Assembly: GCF_003711515.1 (NCBI RefSeq)
Contig: NW_021167093.1
Location: forward strand, 756,940-820,939
Source of the DNA: Sodiomyces alkalinus F11
Lineage: Eukaryota > Ascomycota > Sordariomycetes > Glomerellales > Plectosphaerellaceae
Reading direction: 5' to 3'
DNA: 64,000 bases
Every line of letters begins with the position of its first letter. Position 1 is the stretch's first letter. Of the stretch, positions 10,413 through 22,672 are shown one piece after another. The translations under genes were made by a program, and so were the position numbers. The notes under the pieces are model-generated. The model was not told the DNA's origin. It ran no database searches and worked only from the letters and a program-made list of their open reading frames with translations.

Positions 10413-13400
10413 ATAAATAAAGGGTCTTTTAGTTCGAAAGAAATCCGGTTTATTTAGCATAACGTCGATAAACAGGGTCCAGCGCAGGAAGCTATCCTAG
10501 AATACGCTTTAGAGGCTTCGGCTAATATAGTCCTTATCTAAGAGCCTTCCTGCGTCCTAAAACCAGAAGGGTGGTATATTCGAAACCACCTAGCCTTCTA
10601 TACTATCACGCCTACGTCTCGGAAAACCCAGTTCTTTCCTATTAAACCTAGGGTCCTTATATATATAAGAAAGGGCTCGGGTATCGATTTTTCACACCGC
10701 GAAGACCTTCTAGACAATATAGACGTGTAGCTTATTGAGGTCTATTATCCGCAGACCTTCTATATCCTAAACGTCTATAATCAGACAGAGCAGGATCCCA
10801 AAATAATAGACAGAGGGCCTTTAAGGCCCCCTAGCCCTACCCCCTCTACCTCTTCGACTTCTTCTTCCCCTTCTTTTCCTTCTTTTTCAGGCTCTAGAAG
10901 CCGACCCTGGACCGAAGATCGCGTGCTATAGGGCCTTTAGGTCCCTAAGCCGACCCTTATTATAGGGGACTTTAACAGGAACCACTAGTAGTGGAACGGG
11001 GCTACTACGAATCAGGCTTCTATTAAGGCCTAGGCCCTAGTAGACCAGTTAAACAGCCTTAAAGCCACCTATTTAGTGGATCCTGAAGAAGTTAACCTAA
11101 ACGGGGGGACCTTTTTTAGGTCTAATCTTCGTTAAGTGTCGGTTATAGACCTAGTATTTTACACGCCCGGCTTTAATCGGCTCCGCTTTTATAAGTGGGG
11201 ATATATCGAAAATACCCCCTCCTTACACCGCGTTATCCTAATTTTAGCCTTTATTCTAGGCTCTAAAAGTCCTATAAATAGATCCCTTCTACCGGCCTAT
11301 AATTATAGGCTAGCGGACTAGGGTCTATTTACTAGCACCATAAAAAGCCTAGAGCCTAGCCTCGACTAGTAGCTATAGCAGGCTATCGACGCCTCGGATT
11401 AGGACTCTATAGGTCGCCACCTAACGGATACTATCTCCCTGGCTCTTAAGGCCTTTATGCCTAAGCTAAGGGTAGTAGAGCGTTCGAAACCGTGGTGGAC
11501 CCTAGAGCTAAAAGCCCTACGAAAATCAGCTAATGGCGCTTTTAGGGCTTTTAGATACGCTAAAACTAAAAAGGGGGCCTCGGCTACCCGGCTAGCGGCT
11601 CTAGAAACCACCTGGACAGAGGCTCGAAACGCCTATTATAGGGTAGTAAAACCAGTAAAAAAGAACCACTAGGAGGCTTTCCTAGCTAACGCTTAAGGCC
11701 CTGAGATTTTTAAGGCCTATAACTATATAAAGAGCGGCCTAAACGCTAAAATCCCACCGATTTAAACGCCTACGAAGCAGAAAGCCTACGCCTTCGATGA
11801 AAAATGCAACGCCCTTATTCAGACCCTTTTTCCTCTTCCTCTTCCCTCCGCCACCGACGCCCCTAAAGCCCCTATATTTATAGGCCCTTCGGGGAACCTA
11901 GGCCCCTCTAACCCTTCTAACGGCCCCTAAAGCCTGACTAGATCACGCAGTAAGGGCCTTAGAAGAACGTGGGAGTGGCCTAGCCTATTAGCTGCCGAAC
12001 TATAACGCGCTATCTTTAGAGGTACTAAGGGGAAAGCCCTAGGGCCTAATAGGATAAGCTTACAGCCGATCTAATAGGCCTATAAGGCTATTCCCGGGCC
12101 CTTCTTAAAGGCCTACTTAGCTTTATTTTTAGCAGGCTACCACCCTACCTACTAGAAAGAGGCCCTAGGGGTCGTTCTACTAAAGCCGGGGAAGAAGGAC
12201 TATTCTAATCCTAAGTCCTATAGGATTATAGCCCTTCTAAACTGCTTAGGTAAAGTCCTCGAGAGGGTTATAGCCGCTAGGCTTAGCGTTTTAGCTAACA
12301 CCCGCGACGACCTTCAACACCCTAGTTAAATAGGGGGTAGAAAATAACGATCCACTATCGATACGACCCTTTTTCTCCTCCACTATATCGAAAAACAGCG
12401 TAAATCACGGTAAAATACCGTAATTTCTACGCTGTTTTTAGATATTAAAGGAGCCTTCGACCACGTCGCCCGCCCTTAGCTACTAAGAATCCTTGAAGAG
12501 CTCCAACTACCCTCGAATCTAGTTAAATAGGTAGCCTCCTTCACAGAAAACAGGCGTATCCAACTAGCCTTCGAGGGTCAGGTTCAGCAGCCCACCACCC
12601 TAAATATAGGGGTCCTATAAGGCTCCCCGGTTTCCCCTATCCTATTCCTAATTTATATTAGGAAGGTTATAGCGGGGCCGGATTTTAAGAGTCTTTAGTT
12701 ATCCTATATAGACGATTTTCAGCTATCTACAGCGTCTACGTCGGCTAGGAAAAACTATAAGATCCTAGAAAGAGCCGTAGCCTCCCTTTTCAAAGCAGCT
12801 AATAATAACCACGTTCTTTTCGACCCGGATAAAACAGAGCTTAGTCACTTCCACCGAAAACGCTCTGTCGAAAACGCCCCGGTTATTATAGGGGGGCACC
12901 TAGTTAAACCTACGCTAGGTGCTATTAGGTAGCTAGGGGTCTAGTTTAACCCTAAGCTATCTTTTAAACCCCACGTCGAAAAACGCCTAAATTCAGCTAT
13001 AAGGACCTTAAGTAGACTCCATAGACTAGCTAGCGCGTAGAGGGGCCTTTCTTTTAAGGCCCTACAGCAGCTATATATAGCCTATATAGCCACGCTAGCT
13101 AACTTTGGCTTATAGCTATAGTAGGACCCTAAATCACCTAAAACGCACCTAGTCGACCGCCTAGAACGCCTATAGTACGGCGCTCTAGTCAGGGCTCTAG
13201 GGGCTTTTAGGGGGGCCCCCTTACGGCCTCTAGAACTAGAAGCAGCAGTGCCCCTAGCGTCGATTCGGTTAACTAGATCTAATAGGCTTTATGCCTTTAG
13301 GTCTTTAAAGTTCTTACCGAACCACCCTATAAGACGCCAGCTTCTAGGGGAGCTAGGAGAAGACCTCGCCCGCCTATAAGACCTATAGCACACCACACAG

Positions 13401-14589
13401 CTCTATAGGCTAGGCCTAGAATTAGCTGCTTTAGTAGGGTAGTCCTGGGAAATAGAGGGCCCTGTAGCTAGGTGGGAGGCCCCCTAGGCCTCCGAATCTA
13501 TAGCAGACCTTAGACCCTTTTTTCCCTTAAAAGAATAGCCTATAACCGCGAAAAACACCGAACCCGGCACCTAAGACCTAAAAACAGCCCACCTCGAAGC
13601 CCTTAAGGATATACAACAATCCTTAGGCGAGTGGGCCTCTGTTTTCTATACCGACGGCTCCCTAGGCCACCCTATAAGGCCTCCTATAGGGCCTATACAG
13701 GCTATAGCTGCTATAATACAGTTAGCTAATGCCGGCAGACCCTATAGAGCTATAGGCTATAACCTAGGGAACTCTGCCGAGGTCGCCGACGCCGAATTAT
13801 ACGCTATTCTTTAGGCCCTTCAGATTACCCTAGAGCAGTCGCCTAGGCCCCTAGAGTGCTATATTTTTAGCGATATAGGCGGCCATTCAGAAGCTTTAGC
13901 GCTCCTCTTAGTGGGCTATAGAGGCTAAGACCCTTATCCTATAGCTACAATAACAGGGCACTTCTGTCTCTGTGTGGTGGTGCCCTTCGTATATAGGGAT
14001 AGAAGGGAACGAACTAGCGGATAAGGCAGCTGAATAGGCGTTAGACCCTAAAAAAGCAGCTAAATCTGTTAGCTTAGTTACCCTTAGTCACTTAAAGCGT
14101 CGGGTTAACGAGGCCCTAGTTCGAGACTGGAAGGCTTTATAGAACGAAGAGGAAGAGGCGGAGAAAAGGGGTAAATCGGTGCATTTAGGCCGCCTTTATA
14201 GGCGCCTAGTCCGAGATAACCTCCGCTTTTCCCGAAAACCACTATCACTGCCGATACAGGGCCCGAGGTGGGTAAAGTCGGCTTTTCCTCAGTTAAAAAC
14301 CGGCTTCGGATACCTAAAATCCCACCAAAAGAGGGCCCGAAATAGCGCTACCGACCGCTATTCCTGTCCCGGCTCCCCTATACAGGATACAGCCCACCTT
14401 ATCCTTTCTTGCCCTTTTTATAAAAACGAACGAAAAGCCCTGCGGGAAGCCCTAGCAGGCCTACCGCTATCCCTACTGCTATTATTCGGTACTAAAACAG
14501 GTATACAGGCCTTAGAGGCCTATCTTTTAGCTACTAAAATAGCCTCGGCGGAGTAGTATAGGGCGTAAACCTCGGATCCTACGGTCTAG
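10413..14589 (+). pseudogene. LINE-A ORF2 in A2 (endonuclease, reverse transcriptase, RNase H), broken
   Basis: ORF2 polyprotein remnant. The start codon is ATA, from an inferred ATG. Domains in order: APE-like endonuclease about 10440-11280 (QEP-type motif near 10540, IGDFN at about 10962-10976, a final SVIDLVF block near 11140); reverse transcriptase about 12000-12900 with the catalytic YIDD at 12715-12726; RNase H about 13640-14060 (YTDGS start and ADAELYA box visible); and a C-terminal Cys-rich knuckle at about 14365-14412. An indel near 13870, next to the third RNase H acid, breaks the frame relative to A4. Other stops are RIP-type. The TAG at 14587-14589 is shared with A1 and A4 and is probably the true stop. 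Confidence 0.87.
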
Positions 14590-14781
14590 TTTTCTGTTTT
14601 GGTTTTTTACCTGTTTTTCGGTATATTAGGCAGACTATTGCAGAGGATTTCCTTTATTTATTACTACTCCACTCCTTACTATAGTTTATTCTAGCCTCAA
14701 GCCTATAGAGCACAAGGCGCCGCGCCATAGCTTTAGGGCTGCATACGCGAAATGAATTAAAAAAAAAAAAAAAAAAAAAAA

Positions 14782-14793
14782 GTCCCCTAGCTC
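14782..14793. repeat. Target-site duplication of LINE-A copy A2, right copy
   Basis: Exact copy of 8583-8594, directly after the A tail. Confidence 0.93.
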
Positions 14794-16662
14794 GCCGCTA
14801 TATAACTATAGCCGACCGGCCCCCTTATAATACTAGGGGATATCGACTTAGTACTAGATAACCCAATTAAGGACCTTATAACCTTAGCCGATAAGACTAT
14901 ACCGCGTTACCGCGGGGGCACCTCTAAACGCCTACCTACCCCCTAATAAAACGCGGAGTTAACCGCTTTTACCTAGGAAGTAAGACGCCTCCACCGTAGA
15001 TATATATCTAGGAAGTCCCGGAACCTATAGAACGAGCTCTAGGAAGCGGAGAAACGCCGCGATAAAGCCGTTACGGCGGCGAAGCGGCTATACTAGTAAT
15101 ACCTAATATATAAGACTAGGAAAAATAATAACCTCCTCTAGCGATTATAGAAATAGGCACGAATAAAAGGGGGAGTATTACTAAACCCCTTATCGGTACC
15201 GCTATCACGCTAAGACAATAACGATAACCTAGGTACTATACACGCTAAGAAAGCCGAAGTCCTTAATCGGAAGTTCTTCTTACCCCCTCTCCCTACCGCC
15301 CTTAGACCCCTAGGCGCGGTATTCCCCCCTACCTAGGATATCCGCCGCGATATTACCGTAGCGGATATATAGGGGCGCCTAAAGCAGACTAAACCCTAAG
15401 CGGTACTAAGGCCCGATAGGCTCTTAGTAGGGCTCCTAAAAGTATATAGACCTGCCCTATACTAAAGACTAAGTGCTATCTTTATAGTATACCTTAAAGC
15501 GGGCTATTACCTAAAAAGGTGCCGTCACGCTACCGTGGTAGTCCTTAAAAAGGAAGGTCGGCCGCCGGCCGACTATAAGATAGTAAAGGGTTAATAACCG
15601 ATATTACTCCTTAATATAACGGGTAAGGTCCTTAAAAGGATCATAGCTAACCGTATCGCCGCTATAGCGGAGTAGTATCGGCTCCTCCCGAAAGGATAGA
15701 TAGGAAACCGGACCGGGGGGAGTATAGAGATAGTAGTATAAAGAGTCACGGAAGCTATAAGGGCGAGCTAGGCCTATAGTAATACCGCTTTAATACTCTA
15801 ACTAAATCTTAGAAGCGCTTTTAATACTATCCCTTACTCCCGCCTCCTTAAGGTACTCGAAAGGAAAGGCTTCCCTTAATAGCTTACTACCCTAATTAGT
15901 AGTTTCCTCTAAGACCGTATAGCCTAGCTATTACTCGATAGCGCAACGGCCCCCCCGCGGTACCTCCGCGGGGGTATACCGTAAGGCTCTCCGATCTCCC
16001 CTATCCTCTTTATTCTATATATCTTTACCCTTTATAAGGAGCTAAAAAGGGTACCTAAAATAATAGTAGTAGGATTCGCTAATAATATAAATATTATCGC
16101 CTTCGGCAGGATAAAGGTATAAACACGGTACCGCCTTACCGCCGCGTAGCGGGCTTACCTAGACTAGGAGATAATAAGCAGACTATAATTCGAACTAACT
16201 AAGTACGTCTATATCCCCTTCACGAAGTCACGATAACCCTCCTATACCCCGCTCCCCCTTAACGCTACTTCGGTGCCGGTAACGGAGGCGATAAGGCTCT
16301 TAGGCGTCTAGCTTAATAGGAAACTTAACTTCCGGCGATACGCTAAAGATGTTAAGAGCCGGCTTACTACCTAAATATACGCCCTTTTAAGGCTTAGTAT
16401 AGTAGCGTAGGGGTATAGCTTTACGGATATAAAAAGACTATACCTTATAGTAGTAAGACTAGTAATAGCCTACTACGCCTCGGCTATTTATAAGATAGGG
16501 GCTAGCCCCTAGTATAGCCCCGTAGCGGCACTTATAGCGATATAGAACCGGTGCCTTAGATTAATAGCCGGAGCCTATAGAGCTACGCTGGTTAGGGTCC
16601 TCGAAAAAGAGACCTTTATCCCCCCCCCTTAACCTATACCTCTTAAGCCTAAGCGCCCGAAA
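14794..16662 (+). mobile_element. LINE-B copy B1, segment 3 (reverse transcriptase)
   Basis: Continuation of ORF2 of B1. It holds the end of the endonuclease-to-RT linker and the RT domain (about 15450-16350). A palm block near 16075-16090 reads as a degraded FxDD-type site (GFANNINI), with Asp codons turned to Asn. It ends in the thumb/tether signature near 16570-16620 (GAYRAT then VLEKETFIPP), typical of fungal LINE pol proteins. The homologous B3 region at 46330-47600 gives the same order. RIP-type stops are everywhere. The segment ends at the LINE-C target duplication and resumes at 22673. Confidence 0.85.
16649..16662. repeat. Target-site duplication of LINE-C, left copy
   Basis: The 14-bp word ctaagcgcccgaaa occurs here and at 22659-22672. 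The first bases of the right copy overlap the (CTA)n tail, so the true duplication may be 12-14 bp. Confidence 0.88.
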
Positions 16663-17029
16663 TATATTAACTCTCCTTCCTACACACCTCCCCGCTTTTA
16701 GGAGTACTAGTGCAACACACCATCACCCACCAAAAACGCTAATAACGCTAAGGCGCCACCCCACACGAAGGGATGGCCCCGGCCCCCCCGCCGGCTACAC
16801 TGCGCGCAGCCCGCACCCCCTCAACACCTATACCGTTATAACCGCAGGCTCCGCGGCCTCCCGCTATAGATATAATAGCGACGTTAAGCCCCCTCGCGAT
16901 AAAGGGATCGCTATTTAAATCCCTAAGTAAGAAGAGAACTACCGCCGAATCTTTTATACCCTCCCCCTAGGGAAACGCTAAACGGGCGGAGATACCCCCC
17001 CCCCTTAATCTCCCTGGTCTGCCAAGGCA

Positions 17030-18450
17030 GGGCAAAAATTCTGCACTAATCAACACGCCCGCAGGGGCCACAGAACTCACCGCGGGAAATAAGCCAATTT
17101 CCGTACAGGATATAAACCCGGTAAAAAGTATCGCCGAAAGCCTCACGGCGATTAAGGCGGCACAGGACAGTTTCCACTATATAGGAAAAGCCCTTATTAA
17201 GAGTATTAAATAGACCCTTAACACGCTAGCTAAGGACTACCCGGAGGCTACCTAGCACTATACGTCGCTATTATCTAATACCCTTAAATAGATCCTAAGA
17301 GGTCGACACGATAACCCCCTAAAGCCACGACTCCGACGCGGACCGTAGTCCTACGCTAGTATTATAGTAGACGGATATCCCCTAGGCGGCGGATAACTAA
17401 AGTAACCGCTACCTGCTAGTCCGCCAGCTTCGAATAACCCGCCGATAGTACGAAAGGGACCTACGGCTCCTAAATAGGCACTTATACAGGATAACTGTAT
17501 CTTTATCCGACTATAATATAATAACCTATACTACGCTACTAACCTAGCTATTATCCGTCGAATAGTTATATAATACTGCTCGCTTAAGGGCGACGATATT
17601 ATAAAGATATCTCGGGTTTAATCCGGTTTCGCGATTACCCTAAAGACTACTAAAGCGCGATCGGCTATACTTACTCGCCACTCTAAGCTATCTATACTAC
17701 TTAATATAATAGCTATCAAGGGATCTAAGGTTTAGACCACTTTTATAGTTCCCTAAGTCCCTATCTATATCAGAACCCTTAACGGCTTTGTCGACACCGC
17801 GGCCCTAATCCAGGAAGAGGTAAAAGTAGCCACCGGGGTAACCCTATTACGCTACTATCCCACGGCTGCGAAGCCTAGTATAAATACATAGACCTAGTTT
17901 ATCTCCTTTACCCACCCCGTTAAGCCCTTTAGGATTTTCGATAATACCCTGTCCCGGCTTACGATCCGGAAACTATAACCGATATAATACGATAAGTGCT
18001 TTAACTAGCACGGCTCCCGATTATACTATAGATAATAATACTGCTAGAGGTATAGAAGGCCCGAACACGACTCGGCTTATACCCTCCCCCCCTAGTACGC
18101 TAACTGTAAAGGACCGCACTATAGTATACACGACGGCTGCCCTACCTGCCCTAAGATCCTTAAGAGCCGGATCACCCGTCCGATATATATATAAAGAAAG
18201 GTAATCCGTAAGGAAAGGACCCGACGATATAACCTTTCTCTAAAGACTAACACGGAGGGCTTAGCTCCGGCCCCCACGGCTACCTCCCCGCCCTCGAACC
18301 CCCCGACCTAATACCCCTAGACCGATAAATAGGCCCTATAAACGGAGATAGCTATTAATAACTGTATTATGAATTTCCTGATTAATAAGGGCGGCACGAC
18401 CCCCACGCCTTTTAACTAAACCGCTACCTCCCCTAAGTAGGGGGGTGATA
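17030..18450 (+). pseudogene. LINE-C ORF1 (gag-like, double zinc knuckle), broken
   Basis: The start is not certain; the frame is readable from about 17030. The middle is a conserved gag-like region about 17740-17980. The C-terminal region has Cys-rich knuckles at about 17995-18150. The second is the clearest: NCKGPHYSIHDGCPTCP, a spacing familiar from fungal and insect LINE ORF1 proteins. Stops occur at likely Gln/Trp codons. The role would be RNA packaging and nucleic-acid chaperoning in the retrotransposition particle (family knowledge). Confidence 0.8.
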
Positions 18451-18484
18451 GGGACTTTCCCCTAAGACCTAACTAAAACGCCTA

Positions 18485-21400
18485 GGATACCTAGAAACCT
18501 TAAGATATTCTAGGCGAACGTGGGTAAAGGCGGCCCTACTCACGATATCGCCCTTAACTTTATATACTCCGACGGAGCCGATATTATCCTTATATAAGAG
18601 CCTTAGTGCTCCCTGATTAAGCCCCCTAATACTATAAAAACATACCTAGGATACCACTGCATCTCCCCTATATAGTCCTAGGACTCGACCTCTACCCGCC
18701 CTAGAGTCCTTATCTATGTTAAGAAAGGCACTATCACGCTAGAAGCCTATAATATAAATAATACCCCCTACCGGGATATCCTCTACCTAAAATTTAACTC
18801 GCTATATATTATTAATATCTATAGAGACTAAGATAAGCTTCACGTTCTATAACTCCTAAAAGACTAGGAACCCCCTACTAATACGCTTATCGCGGGAGAC
18901 TTTAATGCCTATTACCCGATATAGTAACCCGGCGCCTCCGTGAACCGCGGAGCCGCACGGCTCGCTAACTAGGTAGAACGCCACGCCCTCGCCCTCCTTA
19001 ATATACTAGGCGTTCCGATATATAACGCCGGAAATACCCTCGACCTAGTTTTCTTAAATATTCCCCTTACCTCCTCGTAGGTTATAGACTACCTATATAC
19101 TAGATCTAACTACTATACTATTATAACGTAGATCCCCTATCCCTTCCGCCCGCCTACCCTAGATAGGTATAGACTACCCCTATATAATATCTTACGATTC
19201 GCCGAGGAGGTATAATAGAACGCGTGGCTCCTCCCTATAGCCTTCGACACGACTAAAGACCTGGATCGGGTAGCCTAAGGACTTATAGTCCTACTTTAGA
19301 CCTCCCTTAAAATAGTCGGTTAGCGAAGCCGACTAACCTCTAAAGCGGTATCGTGGTAGTCCGACTCCTACGCCGAAGCACGGAGGTCCTTCTATTACTA
19401 CCGCCGTATTAACCCCGAATCCTTCCGCACCTCCGAGGCCCGCGACTACCTTAGGGCCACTATCCGTAAAGCTAAGGCCAGCTACTAGTATAACCAGATT
19501 TAAGGCATATAGACTAATAAGGACCTATACCGCGTTATAGGCTAGTATACCCCCCGTACCTAGCTATAATCCCCCCCCCCCTCTAGGATAGTAATAGAAT
19601 AGTCACCGCACCTAGTAAGAAGGTAGACTCTCTCCGTAGGAGACTACTAAAGAGGTCCACGATAGCCGACGACTTCCCTTTTCTAACCCTGACCTACGCG
19701 AAATAGATAATTCCCTAGGAGGACGAAGTCCACCACGAGGAGGTTAGAAGGGCGGTCCTTCTAGTTAGGAACACCTTACTAGGAGCGGACGAAATCACCG
19801 TTACTATACTTTAAGCGGCGTAGCCTATTATCTAGATATATACCACTAACCTATACCGCGCCTATATCTCTCTCGGCCATTACCCCCGCCCCTTCCGGGA
19901 AGCAGAGGTCGTTATAATCCCTAAACCTAACTAAGACGGTAGTATATATAAAGGATAGCGCCCGATTTCACTCCTCTTATACCTTAGGAAAGGCCTTAAA
20001 CGGCTAGTCCTATAAAGGCTAGCCTAGGCTAGCGTGGCTAATAGGGTCCTTAACCCCTAGACGGTAGGTGCCCTGCTAAAGCGTTCCTCTACCGATATCG
20101 TGGCTGCCCTTATATATAACGTAGAGGTAGCCCTTAGCCGAAAATAAGTCGTTACCCTTATTATAATAGATATCGAGGGAGCCTTCGATACCGTCCTAAG
20201 AAACCGCCTTTACTATAGACTTAGAGAATAGGGATAGGTAACTAACCTAGTCTTTTAGGTCTATAGCTTTATAGGTAATAGGAGGGCTTAGATCCGCTAT
20301 AAGGGTTATACCACGAAAATAACCCCGCTTTAATACGGCCTGCTATAAGGATCCCTAGTATCCCCTAACCTTTGTTTACTCTACACTAAACCGATTTACC
20401 GGATTAGCACCCTATAGACACGCTTCGGGTATACAGATAACTACGGAAACTCTATATCGGTAATAACCTAACTAAAATAACCGAAAGGGCCTAGACCCTA
20501 TTAGACCGTACTATCGAATAGGGGCACTAAAACGCTATTACCTTTAACCCAGGGAAAACAGAAGTAATACACTTTACGAGGCGTAGGGAGTCCCCGAACC
20601 CCTATATCGCGCACGCCGACTAATAGATTACCCCGAGCTATTCTATATACTAGCTCGGAGTCTAGCTTAATAGGACCCTCTCGTTTAAATCCTATATCGA
20701 AACCCGGGCAGCTAAGGCATAATCGGCCACTAGGTATATCCGTGGACTTAATAGAGTCACTAGCGGGGCACCACCCTCCGCTATAAGAAAAGCCACCTAT
20801 ACGATTATCCTCCCTAAAGCCTTCTTCGGCGCCGAGGTCTAGTACCCTAATAATACCCGCTCTGCTGTAAAACAGAAGAACGGCGACTAGCCTAGGGTAT
20901 AGGCCGGACTATAGGACTAAGTCTCTAAGATCTAGGTCGCGATTAACCTCTCCTTAAGGGGCTACCTCCTAGTCTAGAAGACTACCCCTATCCCTATTAT
21001 ACTCAGGGAATTAAGCACCCTACCGGCCTACCTACTCCTTAAAGCTATACGGATAAGACACGTAGTACGACTTCGGTCACTTAATAGCCACTACCCGCTA
21101 ATAATAAGAATCCGTTTATACCGGCCCCTAAGACGAACTAACNNNNNNNNNNNNNNNCCCCCGGCCCTACCACCCTTACTAATACGGCGGCGATGGCACC
21201 GGAATACCCTTAACCTACCCTGGCCCCGCTAGACTATAATAGGCTCCCTGTAACCCCTAGACTCCTCGCCCGTTTCACTCACGCATTCTGCATCCCTAGA
21301 TAAGAAGACTGCTATAAGAGAATTCCTATAATGGTTCTAGACTCGTATACCTACCGATATCACCGTCTTCACCGACGGGTTATAGATATAAACCGATAGC

Positions 21401-22350
21401 GGCGTAGGCACCGGCTACGGCTATACGGTATATAAGGGCACTAACCTTATACACCCCGGATATCGCCCTTTCCCCGGTACGGAAGTCTTTAACGCGGAAG
21501 CCGAAGGTGCTAGAACCGGCCTCCTCGCCGACCTTAAGGAATCCGATACGACCACGAGGAATATCACGGTATACCTTGATAATATAGCCGTGATCTAAGG
21601 GATTAACGGCCCCCTAACCCTACCCTCCTTATAAGAGGCTTTCCTTAACTTCCGCTATAACGCTAATAATGCCCCCTTCTAAATAGCCACCCGATAGTCC
21701 CCCGGATATATAGGTATTAAAGGTAATAAACTAGCGGACCACCTTACTAAAGAAGGGGCCCGTATTAGGCTATACCTTTACCTAGCCCTAACCTTTAGTC
21801 ACACGAAGCGGGAGATAAGACGCCTAAGACGTATCGCCTTCTAAGACTAGTAGCAGGATAATACGCTGCCTAGCTATAAAGAACTATGACTATAGGCCTT
21901 ACTTAAGCTTATAGGAGAGATTCTTATACTAGAACGAGCCCCCTACTACCGACTACTCGCGGCCCGAACGGGCTATGGCGACTTTGCGTAGTACTATGAC
22001 CGCTTTAGCTATATAGACGTATACACGACGTGCTCCTGTGGTAATAAAAGACCCTAGCTTACCTACTCTTCTGCTAAAAGGTAAGGGGCAGGGCTCCCCT
22101 ATAGATAGGCCGCCGATAACACGTGTCGTAATAACTCGGGCTAGACTAGCCCCTTTTTATTAAATATATCACCTAAATACTCTTCTTCGAGAAGATCTAC
22201 CCTAGGTTCCCCTTAGATGCTCGTAAGAGCCCTAGGCCTTAACCCGAATATCTCCGTAACACCGCTAAAGGGTTATCGCGCTACTAAGCGCTATCCCCGG
22301 CCCTGGCTTATACGGATTTTTCTTTAGCCTACTTCCGAAGATTAAGACCG
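18485..22350 (+). pseudogene. LINE-C ORF2 (endonuclease, reverse transcriptase, RNase H), broken
   Basis: An endonuclease domain starts with a clear FxANVGKGGPTHDIAL block near 18515-18570, followed by a QEP-type block near 18600 and a GDFN-type block near 18890. Reverse transcriptase runs about 19740-20620; the catalytic site near 20425-20450 reads FGYTDNYG, where FGYADD would be usual. RNase H is at about 21350-21790 (VFTDG start, NAEAEGA acidic block near 21495). A C-terminal CSCG knuckle lies near 22030. The N gap at 21143-21157 hides part of the linker. Boundaries are approximate. RIP-type stops make it inactive. Confidence 0.83.
21143..21157. other. Assembly gap (15 N)
   Basis: Run of 15 N inside LINE-C ORF2. 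The true length is unknown. Confidence 1.
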
Positions 22351-22630
22351 TCTAACTACTCGTGTAGCCGACCGCTCTTATAAAGGCTTATTTACCCTAC
22401 GGCTAGCGAGCGTATTAACGCTCCGTAGCCTATTTATCCTCTTATTTTATCTTAATTCCCTAGGCCTGTTATAATTCTTAGCAGCATAGTATTAATTTCT
22501 GGTCTTTTGTCTATTTTCTTGCGGTTTCTGGATTTATACATAGTGAATCACACTGTACTGCTAAGTAAGTAATTGTAGAGAGTCGTACTAGGCGTCCTTT
22601 ACTCTTTTTAGATATTTACCGACGTTAAAT

Positions 22631-22660
22631 AATACTACTACTACTACTACTACTACTACT
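22631..22660. repeat. (TAC)n microsatellite, 3' tail of LINE-C
   Basis: About nine ACT/TAC units end exactly where the 14-bp target duplication resumes, so this is best read as the element's 3' tail. Confidence 0.85.
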
Positions 22661-22672
22661 AAGCGCCCGAAA
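22659..22672. repeat. Target-site duplication of LINE-C, right copy
   Basis: Matches 16649-16662. LINE-B ORF2 resumes immediately. Confidence 0.88.

Larger units (their letters stand above)
8595..14781 (+). mobile_element. LINE-A copy A2, near full-length non-LTR retrotransposon
   Basis: A 6.19-kb element with a perfect 12-bp target duplication and a 23-nt A tail at 14759-14781. It lacks about 20 nt at the 5' end compared with A1 and A4, so it is slightly 5'-truncated, as is usual for target-primed reverse transcription. It lies inside LINE-B copy B1, head-to-head with A1 across a 1.16-kb spacer. It keeps an ATG for ORF1 at 8726 and a 125-codon open stretch at the ORF2 C-terminus (14179-14556), so it is somewhat less damaged than its neighbours. 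Confidence 0.93.
16663..22658 (+). mobile_element. LINE-C, full-length non-LTR retrotransposon with (TAC)n tail
   Basis: A 6.0-kb element with its own target duplication, inserted in LINE-B copy B1. It has a 5' UTR, ORF1 with zinc knuckles, ORF2 with endonuclease, RT and RNase H, and a 3' end made of ten or so ACT/TAC trinucleotides (22634-22660) instead of poly-A. The first 450 bp (about 16690-17190) keep many CA and TG dinucleotides, unlike the rest of the element. A 15-N assembly gap lies at 21143-21157 between RT and RNase H. No second copy was seen in this window. Confidence 0.88.
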
